A stretch of DNA of 64,000 bases from Arthrobacter sp. U41 (GCF_001750145.1 NZ_CP015732.1:3100001-3164000), one strand, 5' to 3'; shown: positions 1 to 9,609, counted from the stretch's first letter. Notes: generated by a model from the sequence alone, not told the origin. Translations and numbers: made by a program.

Positions 1-1
1 A

Positions 2-391
2 TTCTTCCCCTCCTCGTTCCGCCGCCCCGCGCGCGCCCGCCCGCCAAAGCGCCGCCCTGGCCCAGGCGCCTTCCGGGCCGGCACGCTTGAACTCGTCCGA
101 GTCGAGGGTGGCAGAATCCTCATACGGATCCTGGACGGGACCGGAGCGGCGCTGGCCCTCTCACCGGACTACCTGGATATTGCCGCCGCCGTGAAAGGTG
201 TTGAGGCCTTGCGGGAATGCGCTGCCACCTCTCACATCTCGGACCAGACAGGCCGCCTTGCTCCGAAGCCATTCGGTATCCGGCCGGGTGGCCGGTCCAT
301 GAACGCGCCCCGTCCCCGCGGCGGGGCCCGAAGCCAGCCCGGCCAGGACCTGCCGGCCCGTTCCTCACTCTTGGCCTTGCAGACTGTGTAG
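2..391 (+). CDS. DUF1508 (YegP-like) reading frame, 5' end outside window or lost
   Basis: An open frame runs from the first bases of the window to a TAG at 389-391 with no convincing start codon. Residues encoded at about 80-240 read like one DUF1508/YegP repeat: a beta-strand stretch ending in RILDGTG, then AAAVKGVEALRE and a short tail containing HISD. This matches the pattern of the DUF1508 gene at 46452 (DKAAAVAGITAVREYAG). YegP proteins are small stress-associated proteins of unclear function. The C-terminal 50 residues are Pro/Arg/Gly rich and look non-conserved. It may be the 3' part of a real gene or a remnant; homology is weak and judged by eye. Confidence 0.4.
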   Translation, partial: FFPSSFRRPARARPPKRRPGPGAFRAGTLELVRVEGGRILIRILDGTGAALALSPDYLDIAAAVKGVEALRECAATSHISDQTGRLAPKPFGIRPGGRSMNAPRPRGGARSQPGQDLPARSSLLALQTV

Positions 392-495
392 GACGCATCC
401 GCGACTGAGCTGGACCATGTCGCCGACCTGTCCGGAGCACCAAACCCCGGCGGGTTGTCGGGGCCTCGGGTCCTCCCTGCCGAAGGAATACCCCG

Positions 496-2168
496 TTGAA
501 GTGGCGTGATCCGATGAAGCGCCGGGCCGGGGATCTGCTGCGGGCGTCCATGGGCCGGGCCGATGAGCTGCTCCGTACCCAGGACCGGATGCGGGGTCTG
601 CTTGCTGCGGTCGTGTCCCTCACCGAGGATCTGAGCCTGGAGGCCGTCCTGGACCGGCTGGTGCAGTCGGCGTGCGAACTGATCGGTGCCCGGTACGGGG
701 CGCTGGGCATCATCGGCGGGGACCAGGCGCTGAGTCATTTCATCACCGTCGGCATCGACGGGGACGGCATCCGGATGATCGGTGCGCCTCCCACGGGAAT
801 GGGGGTTCTCGGGCATCTGATCCGGGATCCGCAACCGTTGCGGCTGCACGATCTGGGCGGGCACCCCGCGGCGGCCGGATTCCCGCTCAACCACCCGCCC
901 ATGAAGACGTTTCTCGGCGTCCCCGTCAGGGTCCGGGACACAGTCTTCGGGAACCTGTATCTGACGGAGAAGCAGGACGGGGCGGACTTCACCGAGGAGG
1001 ACGAGGAACTCACCGTAGCACTGGCCGCGGCCGCCGGCATCGCCATCGAGAACGCCGGCATGTTCGAGGACAGCCGCCGTCGGCAGGGCTGGCTGGAGGC
1101 CAGCATGGAAATCAGTGGCAACCTGATCACCGCGGCACATCCGGGCGCCCCGGACTACCTCGATCTGGTCGCCGAACGCGCCGGGGCGGTTTCGGGCTCC
1201 ACGTTATCTGTCATCGCGGTTCCCGGCCCGGACGGCGTCCTCCGGTGCCGGGCGTCCCTGGGGGAGCAATCGCTGCCGGCCGGATTTGAAATCCCGGTCT
1301 CCGCGGCCATCACAGGCGTACTGGAGACAGGGGACACGGCGGTGGTTCCGGACTCCGGACAGCTCTTCGGTCTTGGTGCCTCCGGGAAGATGGGCCCCGT
1401 CCTTATCGCCGCCCTGGGCCACCCCGGACCAATAACGGCCTGCTCATTCTGGGCCGGCCGGCGGGCGCCGACGGCTACCCCCAGTCCGATCTAGAGTCCA
1501 GCGCCCTGTTCGGCTCCCGGATCGGACTGGCCCTTGACCTGGTCCGGGCCAACCAACTCCGGGAAGAACACCTGCTCTTCGCAGACCGGGACAGAATCGC
1601 CAAAGACCTCCATGATCTGGTGATCCAGCGCCTGTTCGCCGCAGGGCTGAGCATCCAGAGCCTGCGCCGGTACACCGACAACGCCGTCGCCCATGAACGC
1701 ATCGCCGCAGCCACCTCCGAGCTGGATGCAACGATCCGTGAGCTCCGGGCCACGATCTACTCTCTCCAGGACGGCGAAGGCGGTGCGGGGCTGCTCACCG
1801 ACCGGGCCCTGCGCGCCGTCCAGGCCGGGGCACGCGATCTCGGCTTCACCCCAACAGTCCAGCTGATCGGGCCCCTGGACGATAACGTCTCAGAGGAGCT
1901 GGCATTGCACCTGCTGCGCGTCCTCTCCGAGGGACTCAGCAACGCCATCAGACACTCCGGAGCGAAAAACATCAGCATCAGCCTCACAGCCAGCCAGGAC
2001 AACGTGGAGCTACTCATCACCGACGACGGCTGCGGCTTCCAAAACCCTGAACGAATCAGCGGCCTGGCCAACATGGAACAGCGCGCAGCATCCCTCGGCG
2101 GAACCTTCAACATCGACAGCCCACCCGGCCACGGCACCCGACTATGCTGGACCGCCCCCACAACCTGA
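496..2168 (+). pseudogene. DevS/DosS-like GAF sensor histidine kinase, frameshifted
   Basis: This is a close paralogue of the intact kinase at 54643-56313. It starts at TTG 496, preceded by GAAGGA and collinear with the paralogue's start. The first frame (496-1494) covers the GAF domains, including the NHPPMKTF motif (His133) and the LYLTEK motif, which align with the haem ligand His149 and distal Tyr171 of mycobacterial DosS. Near 1425 the sequence GGACC replaces GGCACC of the paralogue. This one-base deletion ends the frame in junk at 1494. The correct frame continues to 2168 and carries the phosphoacceptor motif DLHDLVIQRLF (His codon 1611-1613) and the HATPase_c domain with DDGCGF and a C-terminal GHGTRL. 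As read, no functional kinase is made. It lies upstream of the regulator at 2558 in the same direction, its likely former partner. Confidence 0.85.
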
Positions 2169-2279
2169 CCTCAAGCGCGCCGAGCAGTGGCCCCGGTCTC
2201 TTCGCCGTGCCACCGCACCGTGCCGTGTTCTGTCCCGAATGGCCGAAAGCTGGCATGACTGGCGGCAGCAAGGGGCTGA

Positions 2280-2320
2280 TAGGGCCTCGCTGCGCTCGGG
2301 CGGCACAGAGCGTTTTCCTG
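2280..2320 (+). repeat. Dispersed repeat, copy 1
   Basis: A 22-bp core (2280-2301, beginning TAGGGCCTCG) is identical to 3534-3555, and the following 20 bases are also similar (GGCACAGAGCGTTTTCC here, AGCACAAGCATTTTCCC there). The rest of the 390-base gap between the kinase and the regulator (2169-2557) shows nothing else recognisable. Confidence 0.6.
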
Positions 2321-2557
2321 ACCTTTGTCGAGGGAGACCCCGCAACGCCTTGGTTCCGGATCCAGGTGGCCAGACCCGGTTTAGCCGCGACGCAGAACCT
2401 CCCGTGCCGGTCACCACGGCTCTTTCTGGCCGGTCGCGGTCCTTTGGCCCTAGCAGCAGGTCTTCCCGTTTGGAACGATTTTGGTAGGTGACCCCCGGGT
2501 GGGAGGGACCTGCACGAAGTGGCGGGTCGGTGGCGCTCAAACAACAGGAGTCTGTCG

Positions 2558-3232
2558 ATGGGTTTGCCTTTGGACGCCGCTGTGGGCCGGGAACGGGCCC
2601 CGGGGTCGGTGCGCGTGTTTGTCGTCGATAGTCACGAGCTCGTCCGGGAAGGGCTGAGGGACTTTCTCGAGGGGGAAGGCCTCGAGGTGGTCGGTGAGTG
2701 CTGGTCAGCGGCCGAGGCCAGCCGCCGGATCGTGGAAGCGGGCGCGGACGTGGTGGTGCTGGATGGACCTCTGCCTGACGGGACCGGAATTGAAGTCTGC
2801 CGGTATGTGCGCTCCGTTGATTCGGATCTGCAGTGCCTGATGATGACCAGCTATGTCGATGACGAGGTGCTGCGCAGTGTCGTTCTTGCCGGCGCGGCAG
2901 GTTATGTGCTCCGGCAAGTCCGCGGCCACCACCTGGCCCGGGCCATCCGTCGTGCCGCGACGGGGGAATCGCTCCTGGGCACTGAGGTGGTGGAGCGGGC
3001 GAGGGCGTGGTTCGTCAACGCGACGGCAGACCCGGGGTTTGGTAGCCTGACCGGCGCGGAGAGGGAAGTGCTGGCACGGATTGGCAAGGGTCTGAGCGAC
3101 CGGCAGATCAGTGAGGCATTGGGTCTGGCTGAGACGAGGGTACGTGGCCTCGTTTCCACGCTGCTGGTCAAACTGGGGTTCGGAGGCGGTAGCGGGCCAG
3201 CGGTCGGCCGGCCGACAGATGCACTCCCGTGA
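2558..3232 (+). CDS. NarL/FixJ-family response regulator with altered acid pocket
   Basis: The start is ATG 2558 with AGGAG at 2546-2550; the paralogue at 56372 begins with the same MGLP. The receiver domain occupies residues 17-135, with phosphoacceptor Asp69 in VVVLDGPLPDG. The usual paired acidic residues (VDDHE) read VDSHE here, so Ser25 replaces an Asp that binds Mg2+. The switch Lys of GYVLK is Arg (GYVLRQV). The C-terminal LuxR-type HTH spans about 160-215 (LTGAEREVL, LSDRQISEALGL). It lies downstream of the broken kinase on the same strand. These changes could weaken phosphorylation; the two paralogues at 52360 and 56372 keep the DD pair. It may be a decaying copy or an atypical, phosphorylation-independent regulator. 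Confidence 0.85.
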   Translation: MGLPLDAAVGRERAPGSVRVFVVDSHELVREGLRDFLEGEGLEVVGECWSAAEASRRIVEAGADVVVLDGPLPDGTGIEVCRYVRSVDSDLQCLMMTSYVDDEVLRSVVLAGAAGYVLRQVRGHHLARAIRRAATGESLLGTEVVERARAWFVNATADPGFGSLTGAEREVLARIGKGLSDRQISEALGLAETRVRGLVSTLLVKLGFGGGSGPAVGRPTDALP

Positions 3233-3533
3233 ATCGACGAGACTGAGCCGTCCGGCGGCCGGATCCCGGGCCTGATCAGTGCACTTCACATTGGGTTGCC
3301 GCTGTGGCGTTCGCCCGGTAGCTCATCCTCCACGGATGAGACGAGGAGAAGGATCCGGCCACATTCGCGGGATTCCTCCCCGCCCCGAATACCCCTCTCG
3401 GCTGGCTCATTGAGAATCGTTGGAAGACCGCCGCACGCTGTTATCACCCGCAAGGACTGGCGATTCCTCTTTTTCGGATGAGGCGTCCGGATCTTCTTCC
3501 CCGGGTGCGGTGCAGACGATACAAGGGTCGCAG

Positions 3534-3574
3534 TAGGGCCTCGCTGCGCTCGGGCAGCACAAGCATTTTCCCTA
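3534..3574 (+). repeat. Dispersed repeat, copy 2
   Basis: Second copy of the repeat at 2280, in the same orientation, with a 22-bp identical core at 3534-3555. It is followed by a T-rich stretch (about 3567-3590). The 3233-3631 gap between the regulator and the reductase-like gene holds no gene that I can support. Confidence 0.6.
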
Positions 3575-3631
3575 TTTCCTTTTTTGCTGCTGTCCGTTGG
3601 ATTGCGAACGGCAAGCAGTTCAGGAGATGAC

Positions 3632-4291
3632 ATGTCCCTCGTCCGCGTGCATAACTTCTCGGTCTCCCTCGACGGCTTCGGTACCGGCGAGGGCCAGCAA
3701 CTCGACGCTCCGTTCGGGCACGCAGGCTCACGGCTCATGGAGTGGGCCTTTGAGACGCGCACCTTCCGCGAGATGGGCATCCACGGGGAGTCGGAGGGAT
3801 CCTTCGGCGTCGATGAGGCGTTCGCCAGCATGTGGGGGCCCGGGATCGGTGTGGAGATCATGGGGCGCAACAAGTTCGGCCCTAAACGCGGTGCCTGGGG
3901 GGACGGGGCATGGAAGGGATGGTGGGGTGATAACCCTGTCTTCCACACCTCTGTCGTTGTTCTGACCCACCATCCCCGGCCGGTCCTGGAGATGGAAGGC
4001 GGAACAACCTTCCATTTCGTGGACGCCGACCCCGTCTCCGCGCTCGAGCGGGCCCGTGCCCTGGCTGGCGACCTCGACGTCCGGATCGGCGGCGGGGTCG
4101 GCACGGTTCGGCAGTTCCTTGAGGCCGATCTGATCGACCACATGCACATCGTCCTCGTGCCGATCGTCCTGGGCCGGGGCGAACGGCTCTGGGATGGACT
4201 CGAAGGACTCGAACAACGCTTCGACATCGAAGCGACCCCTTCCCCATCCGGAGTTCTCCACCTGATCTTCTCCTGTCGCACGGCCCCGTAG
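3632..4291 (+). CDS. Dihydrofolate reductase / RibD C-terminal family protein
   Basis: The start is ATG 3632 with AGGAGA at 3622-3627, giving 219 residues. The sequence begins with the family's first strand (VHNFSVSLDGFGTG) and has a MGRNKFGP motif and a central VVVLTHHPRP. The NADPH-binding segment is DVRIGGGVGTVRQFLEADLIDHMHI, and the end is VLVPIVLGRGERLWDG. This is the layout of the RibD_C/DHFR-like superfamily, NADPH-dependent reductases commonly found as stand-alone proteins of unknown substrate in actinobacteria. No riboflavin or folate gene is nearby, so the substrate cannot be named. It is monocistronic by spacing. Confidence 0.85.
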   Translation: MSLVRVHNFSVSLDGFGTGEGQQLDAPFGHAGSRLMEWAFETRTFREMGIHGESEGSFGVDEAFASMWGPGIGVEIMGRNKFGPKRGAWGDGAWKGWWGDNPVFHTSVVVLTHHPRPVLEMEGGTTFHFVDADPVSALERARALAGDLDVRIGGGVGTVRQFLEADLIDHMHIVLVPIVLGRGERLWDGLEGLEQRFDIEATPSPSGVLHLIFSCRTAP

Positions 4292-4513
4292 GCCGACGTG
4301 GGAGCGATCGCCCGTGGACGACCGTTTTACGGGACAGTCTGACCAGTTGAACTTCCGCGAAGGGCGAGGCCGCATGCCCGACGCAGCATAGTTCCAGGAG
4401 GCCGACCGGCTCGTGACCTACGCCTTATCTTTCTGCTATTTCCACCTACACCAGTACTGACATATGGTGATACTCACCACACGATTACCGTGCGGGAATT
4501 AAAGGAGACTCTC

Positions 4514-4660
4514 ATGCTGCTCTGGATAGCCATCATTATCGCAGTTCTCTGGCTTCTCGGCCTGCTCGGCAACATCGGTGGCGGGTTAATTCACATACTT
4601 TTGGTTATCGCCGTGGTCGTCGTGATCCTCCACTTCGTTCGCGGCAGGTCCCGCGCCTAA
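4514..4660 (+). CDS. Lmo0937-family (DUF5670-like) small membrane protein
   Basis: A 48-residue ORF with AAAGGAGA at 4500-4507 and ATG 4514. It begins MLLWIAIIIAVLWLLGLLGN, followed by a Gly-rich turn (IGGGLIHILL), a second hydrophobic segment and a basic end (HFVRGRSRA). This is the two-helix hairpin typical of Lmo0937-type proteins, which are often stress-induced; their function is unknown. The codons and ribosome binding site look real although the gene is very short. Confidence 0.75.
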   Translation: MLLWIAIIIAVLWLLGLLGNIGGGLIHILLVIAVVVVILHFVRGRSRA

Positions 4661-5279
4661 AATACAAAACTGTGGTCCGCCCCTGCTGGACAGCGAGGTG
4701 GGAGCTGCCGCCGTTCTCGGGCAAGGCCTACAAGTCGCCTGACCCGACCGACAGATGGCTCTGTACTGACGAACATGCCAGCCACCCGCCGGGCGGCCAG
4801 CCCTGAGGCGGGCGCAGAAGTCACCGGCAGCCGCTGACCTGGCCAGCTGCGCCGTTGTTCCTGGCCTGGTCGTTGTCATCGCCGCTGCCACCTGCGGCAC
4901 CGAATGCGGACCGAAGAAAACGGGACCAGATGCGCGATTCTCTCATTAGACGACCGTGTATTGGAACGCTGATAACCGGCCTTTCGTCGTTCTGGGAACT
5001 CGATGGGTTCGGCCGTGCTCCCGTGCAGAGGGTTCTGGTCATACGCGGTTCTATTCTTTCCGCCATGAGATGTCCGAAGGAGGTGCAACACCATGGCGCT
5101 CGTTGATTCCCCGTCTTCCGCTTGACCGGATGTTGGTGCCGGTCGAGGCCGAGCCCCGGCCAGGGCTCGGGCATGTGGGTGACACAGGGCGGAATGACGG
5201 CGCGGAGCAGACCGGCTTCTCCATGCCGGCAGGGCTCCGGCCCTTTTTCTGGTTGTTGCATCAAATTGGTCAAAGAAGA
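4661..5279. other. Non-coding stretch, no supported gene
   Basis: There are several open frames on both strands but none with family resemblance, sensible composition and a ribosome binding site together. A strong GAAGGAGGT precedes ATG 5093, but that frame stops after ten codons; it may be a leader peptide or the start of a lost gene. Confidence 0.4.
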
Positions 5280-5302
5280 GGGCGTGCACAATGTGCACAC
5301 CC
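5280..5302. promoter_or_regulatory. 23-bp dyad, possible operator
   Basis: The sequence has GTGCAC-AAT-GTGCAC flanked by GGG and CCC, an extended inverted repeat with one odd base on each side of the core. It lies in a gene-free region about 150 bases from a second dyad at 5454. The binding protein is unknown. Confidence 0.45.
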
Positions 5303-5385
5303 TAGGCTTCGGATCGGGTTGTACTGGTGCCGGACTGGGCCGGATTGCGGAGGTTTTCGGGGGAGTGGCGGTTTTGCAAGGCCCG

Positions 5386-5413
5386 GAGTCCGGTTCGAGT
5401 CCCACCTCGGGCA
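5386..5413 (+). other. tRNA 3'-end-like fragment
   Basis: The sequence GGTTCGAGTCC followed by CACCTCGGGCA resembles a T-loop, the 3' half of a T-stem and an acceptor strand. The upstream 60 bases do not form the rest of a tRNA, and the 5' half of the T-stem does not pair. It therefore looks like a tRNA-tail remnant, such as an old integrase attachment core, not a tRNA gene. Confidence 0.35.
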
Positions 5414-5453
5414 CAGTGTTTCCGCAGGTCAGGGGCTTTTTAGTGCATTTTTC

Positions 5454-5472
5454 GTGTGGACAGTGTCCACAC
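5454..5472. promoter_or_regulatory. 19-bp perfect dyad (GTGTGGACA-G-TGTCCACAC)
   Basis: Nine-base arms match perfectly around a single central G. This is the size expected of a dimeric repressor or recombinase site. No adjacent regulator gene is visible; the next coding sequence is the IS30 remnant beyond 5951, and 5473-5950 shows nothing recognisable. Confidence 0.5.
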
Positions 5473-5950
5473 TCTCGGCCCTGATCTGATGTTCCGGGTG
5501 TGTGGGGTCCCGGAAACGGCCTATTCGGTTGTGTGGGGGAGTGGCTGCCTACGGCGGACCGGGTACCGCCCTGTGGGGTCTTTTCTGGATGTTCATCCTC
5601 GTTCGTCCTTCCGTCGGGTTTTCGCGTTCACCACTTCATTGCCGCCAGGGCCGCGTACAACATGACTTGCTGATTATTCTGTAGATGGACCTTGGGCTGC
5701 GGCCGGTCCGGAATTTCCGCTCTGATACCTGTTCATGCAGGAGTGCGGGGGGAACGGCATGACATCGCCACTGATCCGGAGCAGACGATGAGCTCGCTGA
5801 GCCTGGCCAGTCGGAGCGGGGGGTCTGCCTCGGAGGGCGAGTCGTAGGAACTGGTGGGCTTTGCCGCCATGGCCTCATGGGCGCCGGGGTGGGGCGCCGG
5901 GGCCGCCCAAGGTTCGATCTTGCAGTGGCAGGGGACGCTCGGACAGGCTT

Positions 5951-6301
5951 GGGTTCAAGGAATCAGTGCAACACCCCTTGCTCTGAGGGGTCTCAGCGAT
6001 GTCGCCAGCATCAACTTCGAGAAAACCGAATCGACAGTACTCGGCAGAAGAGAAAGCAAACATTTCTTGCCGGCTGGATCGAGGGGGAACTATTCGGGCT
6101 GTAGCGGCCGAACTCGGGATTAACGTCGACGCATGTTATCGGTGGCGGCACGAGACGGGCCAATCGACCGCGCGCGGGAAGACAACGTTGGCTCTCGGGC
6201 GACCATTGGAAGGAATGGCCTCCTCACGTTCGGGAACAACACGCCCGGGGCCGGGCCGTTACACCACGCTAATGGGCACTACCGCTGAACGTCCCTCCTA
6301 A
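5951..6301 (+). mobile_element. IS30-family remnant (one end plus transposase start)
   Basis: Positions 5951-5978 (GGGTTCAAGG...TGCAACACCCC) match the terminal repeat of the IS30 element at 59343-62580. A short frame from ATG 5999 encodes a helix-turn-helix (GGTIRAVAAELGINVDACYRW) like the repeated HTH units of that element's transposase, then runs off into unrelated sequence near 6180-6300. The other end and the catalytic domain are missing, so it is an immobile relic. Confidence 0.6.
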
Positions 6302-6328
6302 TGGGCACAAAGTAGCCAATGGCACGAG

Positions 6329-6577
6329 GTGGCTATCATCGGTGACATGTATGAACCTTGGAGCAAGGGAACCGTGAAGACCTGGCACAGCGAAGAAGGG
6401 TGGGGATCCATCCAAATAGAAGGTGTGGCCGCAGAATGCTTCGCCCATTTCTCTTGCATCGTCCAGAGGACTAATGAGTTTCTTGAGCTTGTCCCAGGCG
6501 AAGCCGTAAGGCTCACCTGGCACGAGGCGCAGCAGGATGAATTCTTCATCGTTGCAGACCGTGTGGAGCGTTCCTAG
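6329..6577 (+). CDS. Small cold-shock-domain-like protein
   Basis: Up to 82 residues. The start may be GTG 6329 or ATG 6347, and no strong ribosome binding site decides between them. The segment GTVKTWHSEEGWGSIQIEG copies the layout of the cold-shock RNP1 strand (GTVKWFNxEKGFGFI), and CFAHFSCI matches the RNP2 position (VFVHxS). The C-terminal VRLTWHEA/FFIVADRV strands fit the rest of the OB fold. Aromatic RNA-binding residues are partly replaced, so nucleic acid binding is plausible but not certain. It is a divergent relative of the canonical gene at 59020. Confidence 0.65.
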   Translation: MAIIGDMYEPWSKGTVKTWHSEEGWGSIQIEGVAAECFAHFSCIVQRTNEFLELVPGEAVRLTWHEAQQDEFFIVADRVERS

Positions 6578-6599
6578 CCGAAGCCTCGGCGGCACGATC

Positions 6600-6619
6600 C
6601 GTTAGGGGATCCCCTAACG
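6600..6619. terminator. 20-bp perfect palindrome downstream of the cold-shock-like gene
   Basis: CGTTAGGGGA and TCCCCTAACG form a perfect dyad 22 bases after the stop at 6577. No T-tract follows, so it could be an operator for the lipoprotein gene at 6707 rather than a terminator. Confidence 0.4.
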
Positions 6620-6706
6620 AACCATGTGGACACCGTCAGTGCTCGTAAGTCCCTTGGTCGTGGTCTTCGTGTACCGTCATGGAATCGATAGCTTGGGGGC
6701 AGCGAC

Positions 6707-7144
6707 ATGACACGTCATCCATTTCCGGTTATTACCGCCGTGGTCGGCGCAGCACTGCTGCTGGGCGGCTGCTCCGGCCAAGCCGGGCTAAAGGCCTTGG
6801 ACCGTGCCGCGACGCCGGAAGACAAGCTGCCGCCAGGCATCACCTTCCAACAGGATGTGAAGGCGGACAGCGCCCGCCTGCTCGCCACCCGGGATGGTGT
6901 CAGGTACTTTGCCGCCGAAAATGACGATGCCACGGTGGCCTGCGTGGTCGTCGTCCCACCAGATGAAGATCCCCGCTGGATGGCCGGCTGCAGCACCCTG
7001 AACACGACCGGCCGGATCGTCGAGGTCTCCAGCGTGGGCAGTGCATCGGCCACCATGCTGATCACAGACGGCTCCGACACCCGCAAGCTGGAATCGGAAG
7101 GGTGGACCAAGGTCACCGAAAACATTCTCGTCTCAGGTGGTTAG
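6707..7144 (+). CDS. Small lipoprotein of unknown function
   Basis: 145 residues starting at ATG 6707, with GGGGGCAG upstream. The first 22 residues form a lipoprotein signal: MTRHP, a hydrophobic core and the lipobox LLGGC with Cys22. The mature part is mostly beta-type, with two further Cys (about residues 79 and 91) that could form a disulfide. It should sit on the outer face of the membrane. I recognise no domain. It is monocistronic, directly before the IS21-family element. Confidence 0.7.
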   Translation: MTRHPFPVITAVVGAALLLGGCSGQAGLKALDRAATPEDKLPPGITFQQDVKADSARLLATRDGVRYFAAENDDATVACVVVVPPDEDPRWMAGCSTLNTTGRIVEVSSVGSASATMLITDGSDTRKLESEGWTKVTENILVSGG

Positions 7145-7388
7145 CGGTCAGTGGCCTGACGCCCGCTTGGGGGAACCCACCCGTTAGTCGGCCCCGTCCG
7201 CCTCCCACGACTGAACCTGCGGGGCGAGACATCTGCCGGGCCTCTGTGAACGCTGGGGCATGTCCGTCATCCTGAATGAGTATTTGAGGCTTTGAGCACC
7301 ACCCAATCGTGCGGTTCAGCACCACCGATCGTGCGGGAGAGCGCCAGTGGTGGTGTGGCTGGGAGCCACTGACGCTCTCCGTCATCGA

Positions 7389-8137
7389 TTACGCGCTGGC
7401 CATCGCGGTGTGCTCCCTCATGTTGTAGGTGCCCGTCTCAACCCAGATCGTGTTGTGGATGATCCGGTCCATGATCGCGTCCGCATGAACACCGGAGCCG
7501 AGGCGCTGGTGCCAGTCCTTCTGCGAGTACTGGGTGCAGAATACCGTGGACGTTTCGCCGTAACGGCGCTCCATCAGCTCCAGCAGCATGGTGCGCATCG
7601 ACTCTGTCGGCCGGTCCAGCAACCACTCGTCAATGACGAGCAGCGTGAACGCGGCGTATTTGCGGAGGAACTTCCCGGCCCCGCCGGGGGTGTCTTGAGC
7701 GGCGACCCAGGCTTCCTCGAGGTCGGGCATGCGGACGTAGTGGGCGCGGATGCGGTGCTCGCAGGCGCGTTTGGCGATCGCGCATCCCAGATACGACTTC
7801 CCTGACCCGGTGAACCCCTGGAAGACGACGTTCTGCTGCCGGGTCACGAATGAGCAGGTGCCGAGCTGGGTCAGCAACGGCCGGTTCAGGCCGCGCTCGT
7901 CGAGCAGGTCGATGCGGCGCAGGTCAGCGTTCGGGTAGCGCAGCCCCGCCCGTCGGATCACCCGGCGACCTTGGAGTGCATGAAGGTGGAGTAGGCGTCA
8001 TCGACGACCAACCTCACCCGCTCTTCGAACGACGGGCTGATCGAGAGCGTCTCGTCCTGGGTGTCGATCGCCTCGAGCAGCTCGCTCGCGTTCATCTCCC
8101 GGAGCTTGCGTTTGGTCTCCCCGTCCAGGCGGTTCAA
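7389..8137 (-). pseudogene. istB: IstB-like AAA+ ATPase (transposition helper), frameshifted
   Basis: The start is probably TTG 8137, overlapping the istA stop; this gives MNRLDGETKRKLREM, a normal IstB N-terminus. After about 59 codons the frame meets TGA at 7958-7960 (GCCGGGTGATC). The remaining IstB sequence continues from 7961 in the next frame with RRAGLRYPNADL, Walker A FTGSGKSYLG, Walker B LLVIDEW and the C-terminal DRIIHN. One missing base near 7961 explains this. IstB binds DNA, selects the target and stimulates IstA; as read it is broken. Confidence 0.85.
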
Positions 8138-9609
8138 CGGGTCCCTCTGGCGTAGTAGGCGCTGCCGCGGACGTATCCGCCATCATGGCCCTCAGGCTCC
8201 TCCGAGACGTGGCCGGTTTTGTCCTGCCCGGTATCGAGGATCGGTCTCAGGTGGGCGTAGCGGGGCGATCGTATCGGCCCGCGCAGCGCGAGTTGGCATG
8301 CGGCTTCGACCCGGGCTGGTGAGAACTTACGAGACAGACGCAGGACCGCCAGGGCGGGGTCGTAGCCGGCCTCCTCGATGGAGGCTGCTTCGAAGATTTT
8401 GCCGATCACCGTCACCGTGGCCGGGCCCATCCGGGCAGCCCAGTCGTCAATCCGGGGCCGGTCCCAGGCCTGCCAACTGCGTCCCTCGGGCAGGTCCGCG
8501 GCGTTCGTCTGATACTGATTCGCCGTGCTTGCCGGCAGCAGCAGGTGGCTGGTCAGGCGCTCATCAGCCCGATAGACCTCCAGCATGGTGTCCGTGAGGC
8601 GAAGGTCAACGAGAGAGCCGATGTGGCTGAAGGGGACGGAGTAGAAGTTCTTCGCCCAGACCACGTGAGCGTTCTTGTTCACCTTGCGCCGGTAGGACCA
8701 CGTGCTGATCTCGAACGGGGCTGCCGGCAGCGGTTGCATGAGCGGCAGTTCCTCGGTGGTGAAGACGCTCAGCCGGGACCCGGGGCGTTTCTGGAACGGT
8801 TGCCGGTTATAGGCATCGATCTGCTCATAGACCCGGGTGCGCAGCTGCGCCAGGGACGTGAACTGCTCGTGCCTGAGCCCTGCGATGACCCAGGTCGCGA
8901 CGTGGGAGACCGTGTTCTCGACGCTCGCCTTGTCTTTCGGAGCCCGGACTCTGCCCGGCAGCACGGCGGCCGAGTAGTGCGCCGCCATCTCGCGGTAGGC
9001 GTCGTTGAGAACGATCTCTCCCTCGCGGGGGTGGGAGATCACCCCGGTCTTCAGGTTGTCGGGCACCAGGCGCGGGACGGTGCCGCCGAAGAAGGCGAAC
9101 ATCGCCGCATGGGCGCGCAGCCACGACTCCTGCCGCATATCCAGGCTCGCTTCCACGAACGCATACCGGCTGAAAGGCAGGCAGGCGACGAACAAATACA
9201 CCTTCGAGATCTCACCCGTGGTCGGATCCAGCAGCTGCATCGTGGGCCCGGACCAGTCGACCTCGATGCTGCGGCCGGCCTTGTGCCCGACCCGGGACGA
9301 CGCCCCGGTCACGGCGGCGTACCCGCCGTAGAGCCGGCAGAACCGGTCATAACTCATCACCGCCTGCCCTGCGCGAGAAGACGCGTCGAGATACTCCTGG
9401 TGCAGCAGCTTCAACGTCACCCCCACCCGGGCCAGCTCGGTGTGCACCCGGGCCCAGTCCGGCTGCGCAAAGACACTCTCGCGGACGCCGCGGCCGGGAA
9501 ACAACGCCGCATACACCTCGGCCTCCGACAGCTCGGCGACGTCATCCCAACCGAGACCTGCCAGCTCCGCCGCATCGAGGACCGCCTGAATGCTGTGCCG
9601 GGATATCCC
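8134..9609 (-). pseudogene. istA: IstA transposase, main part (5' end displaced)
   Basis: It encodes 491 of about 518 residues of an IS21-family DDE transposase: an HTH remainder (GISRHSIQAVL), the linker, the catalytic core starting at EVDWSGPTMQL, VPDNLKTGV for the second Asp, and KASVENTVSHVATWV for the Glu. A C-terminal domain ends in YYARGTR. The first 27 codons lie at 13004-13084 on the other side of the RIT element, and the two parts join in frame. The stop overlaps the istB start. Confidence 0.88.

Noticed and set aside
232..1140. 300-aa minus-strand open frame opposite the first kinase
   Set aside because: It is the antisense shadow of a high-GC gene; composition is Arg/Gly/Pro-rich and the plus frame has clear GAF motifs.
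5320..5413. A complete tRNA gene
   Set aside because: Only a T-loop and acceptor-like end are seen; no D-arm or anticodon arm folds upstream.
4956..5489. 177-aa open frame in the gene-free region
   Set aside because: No ribosome binding site, no family resemblance, and it contains the two dyads.
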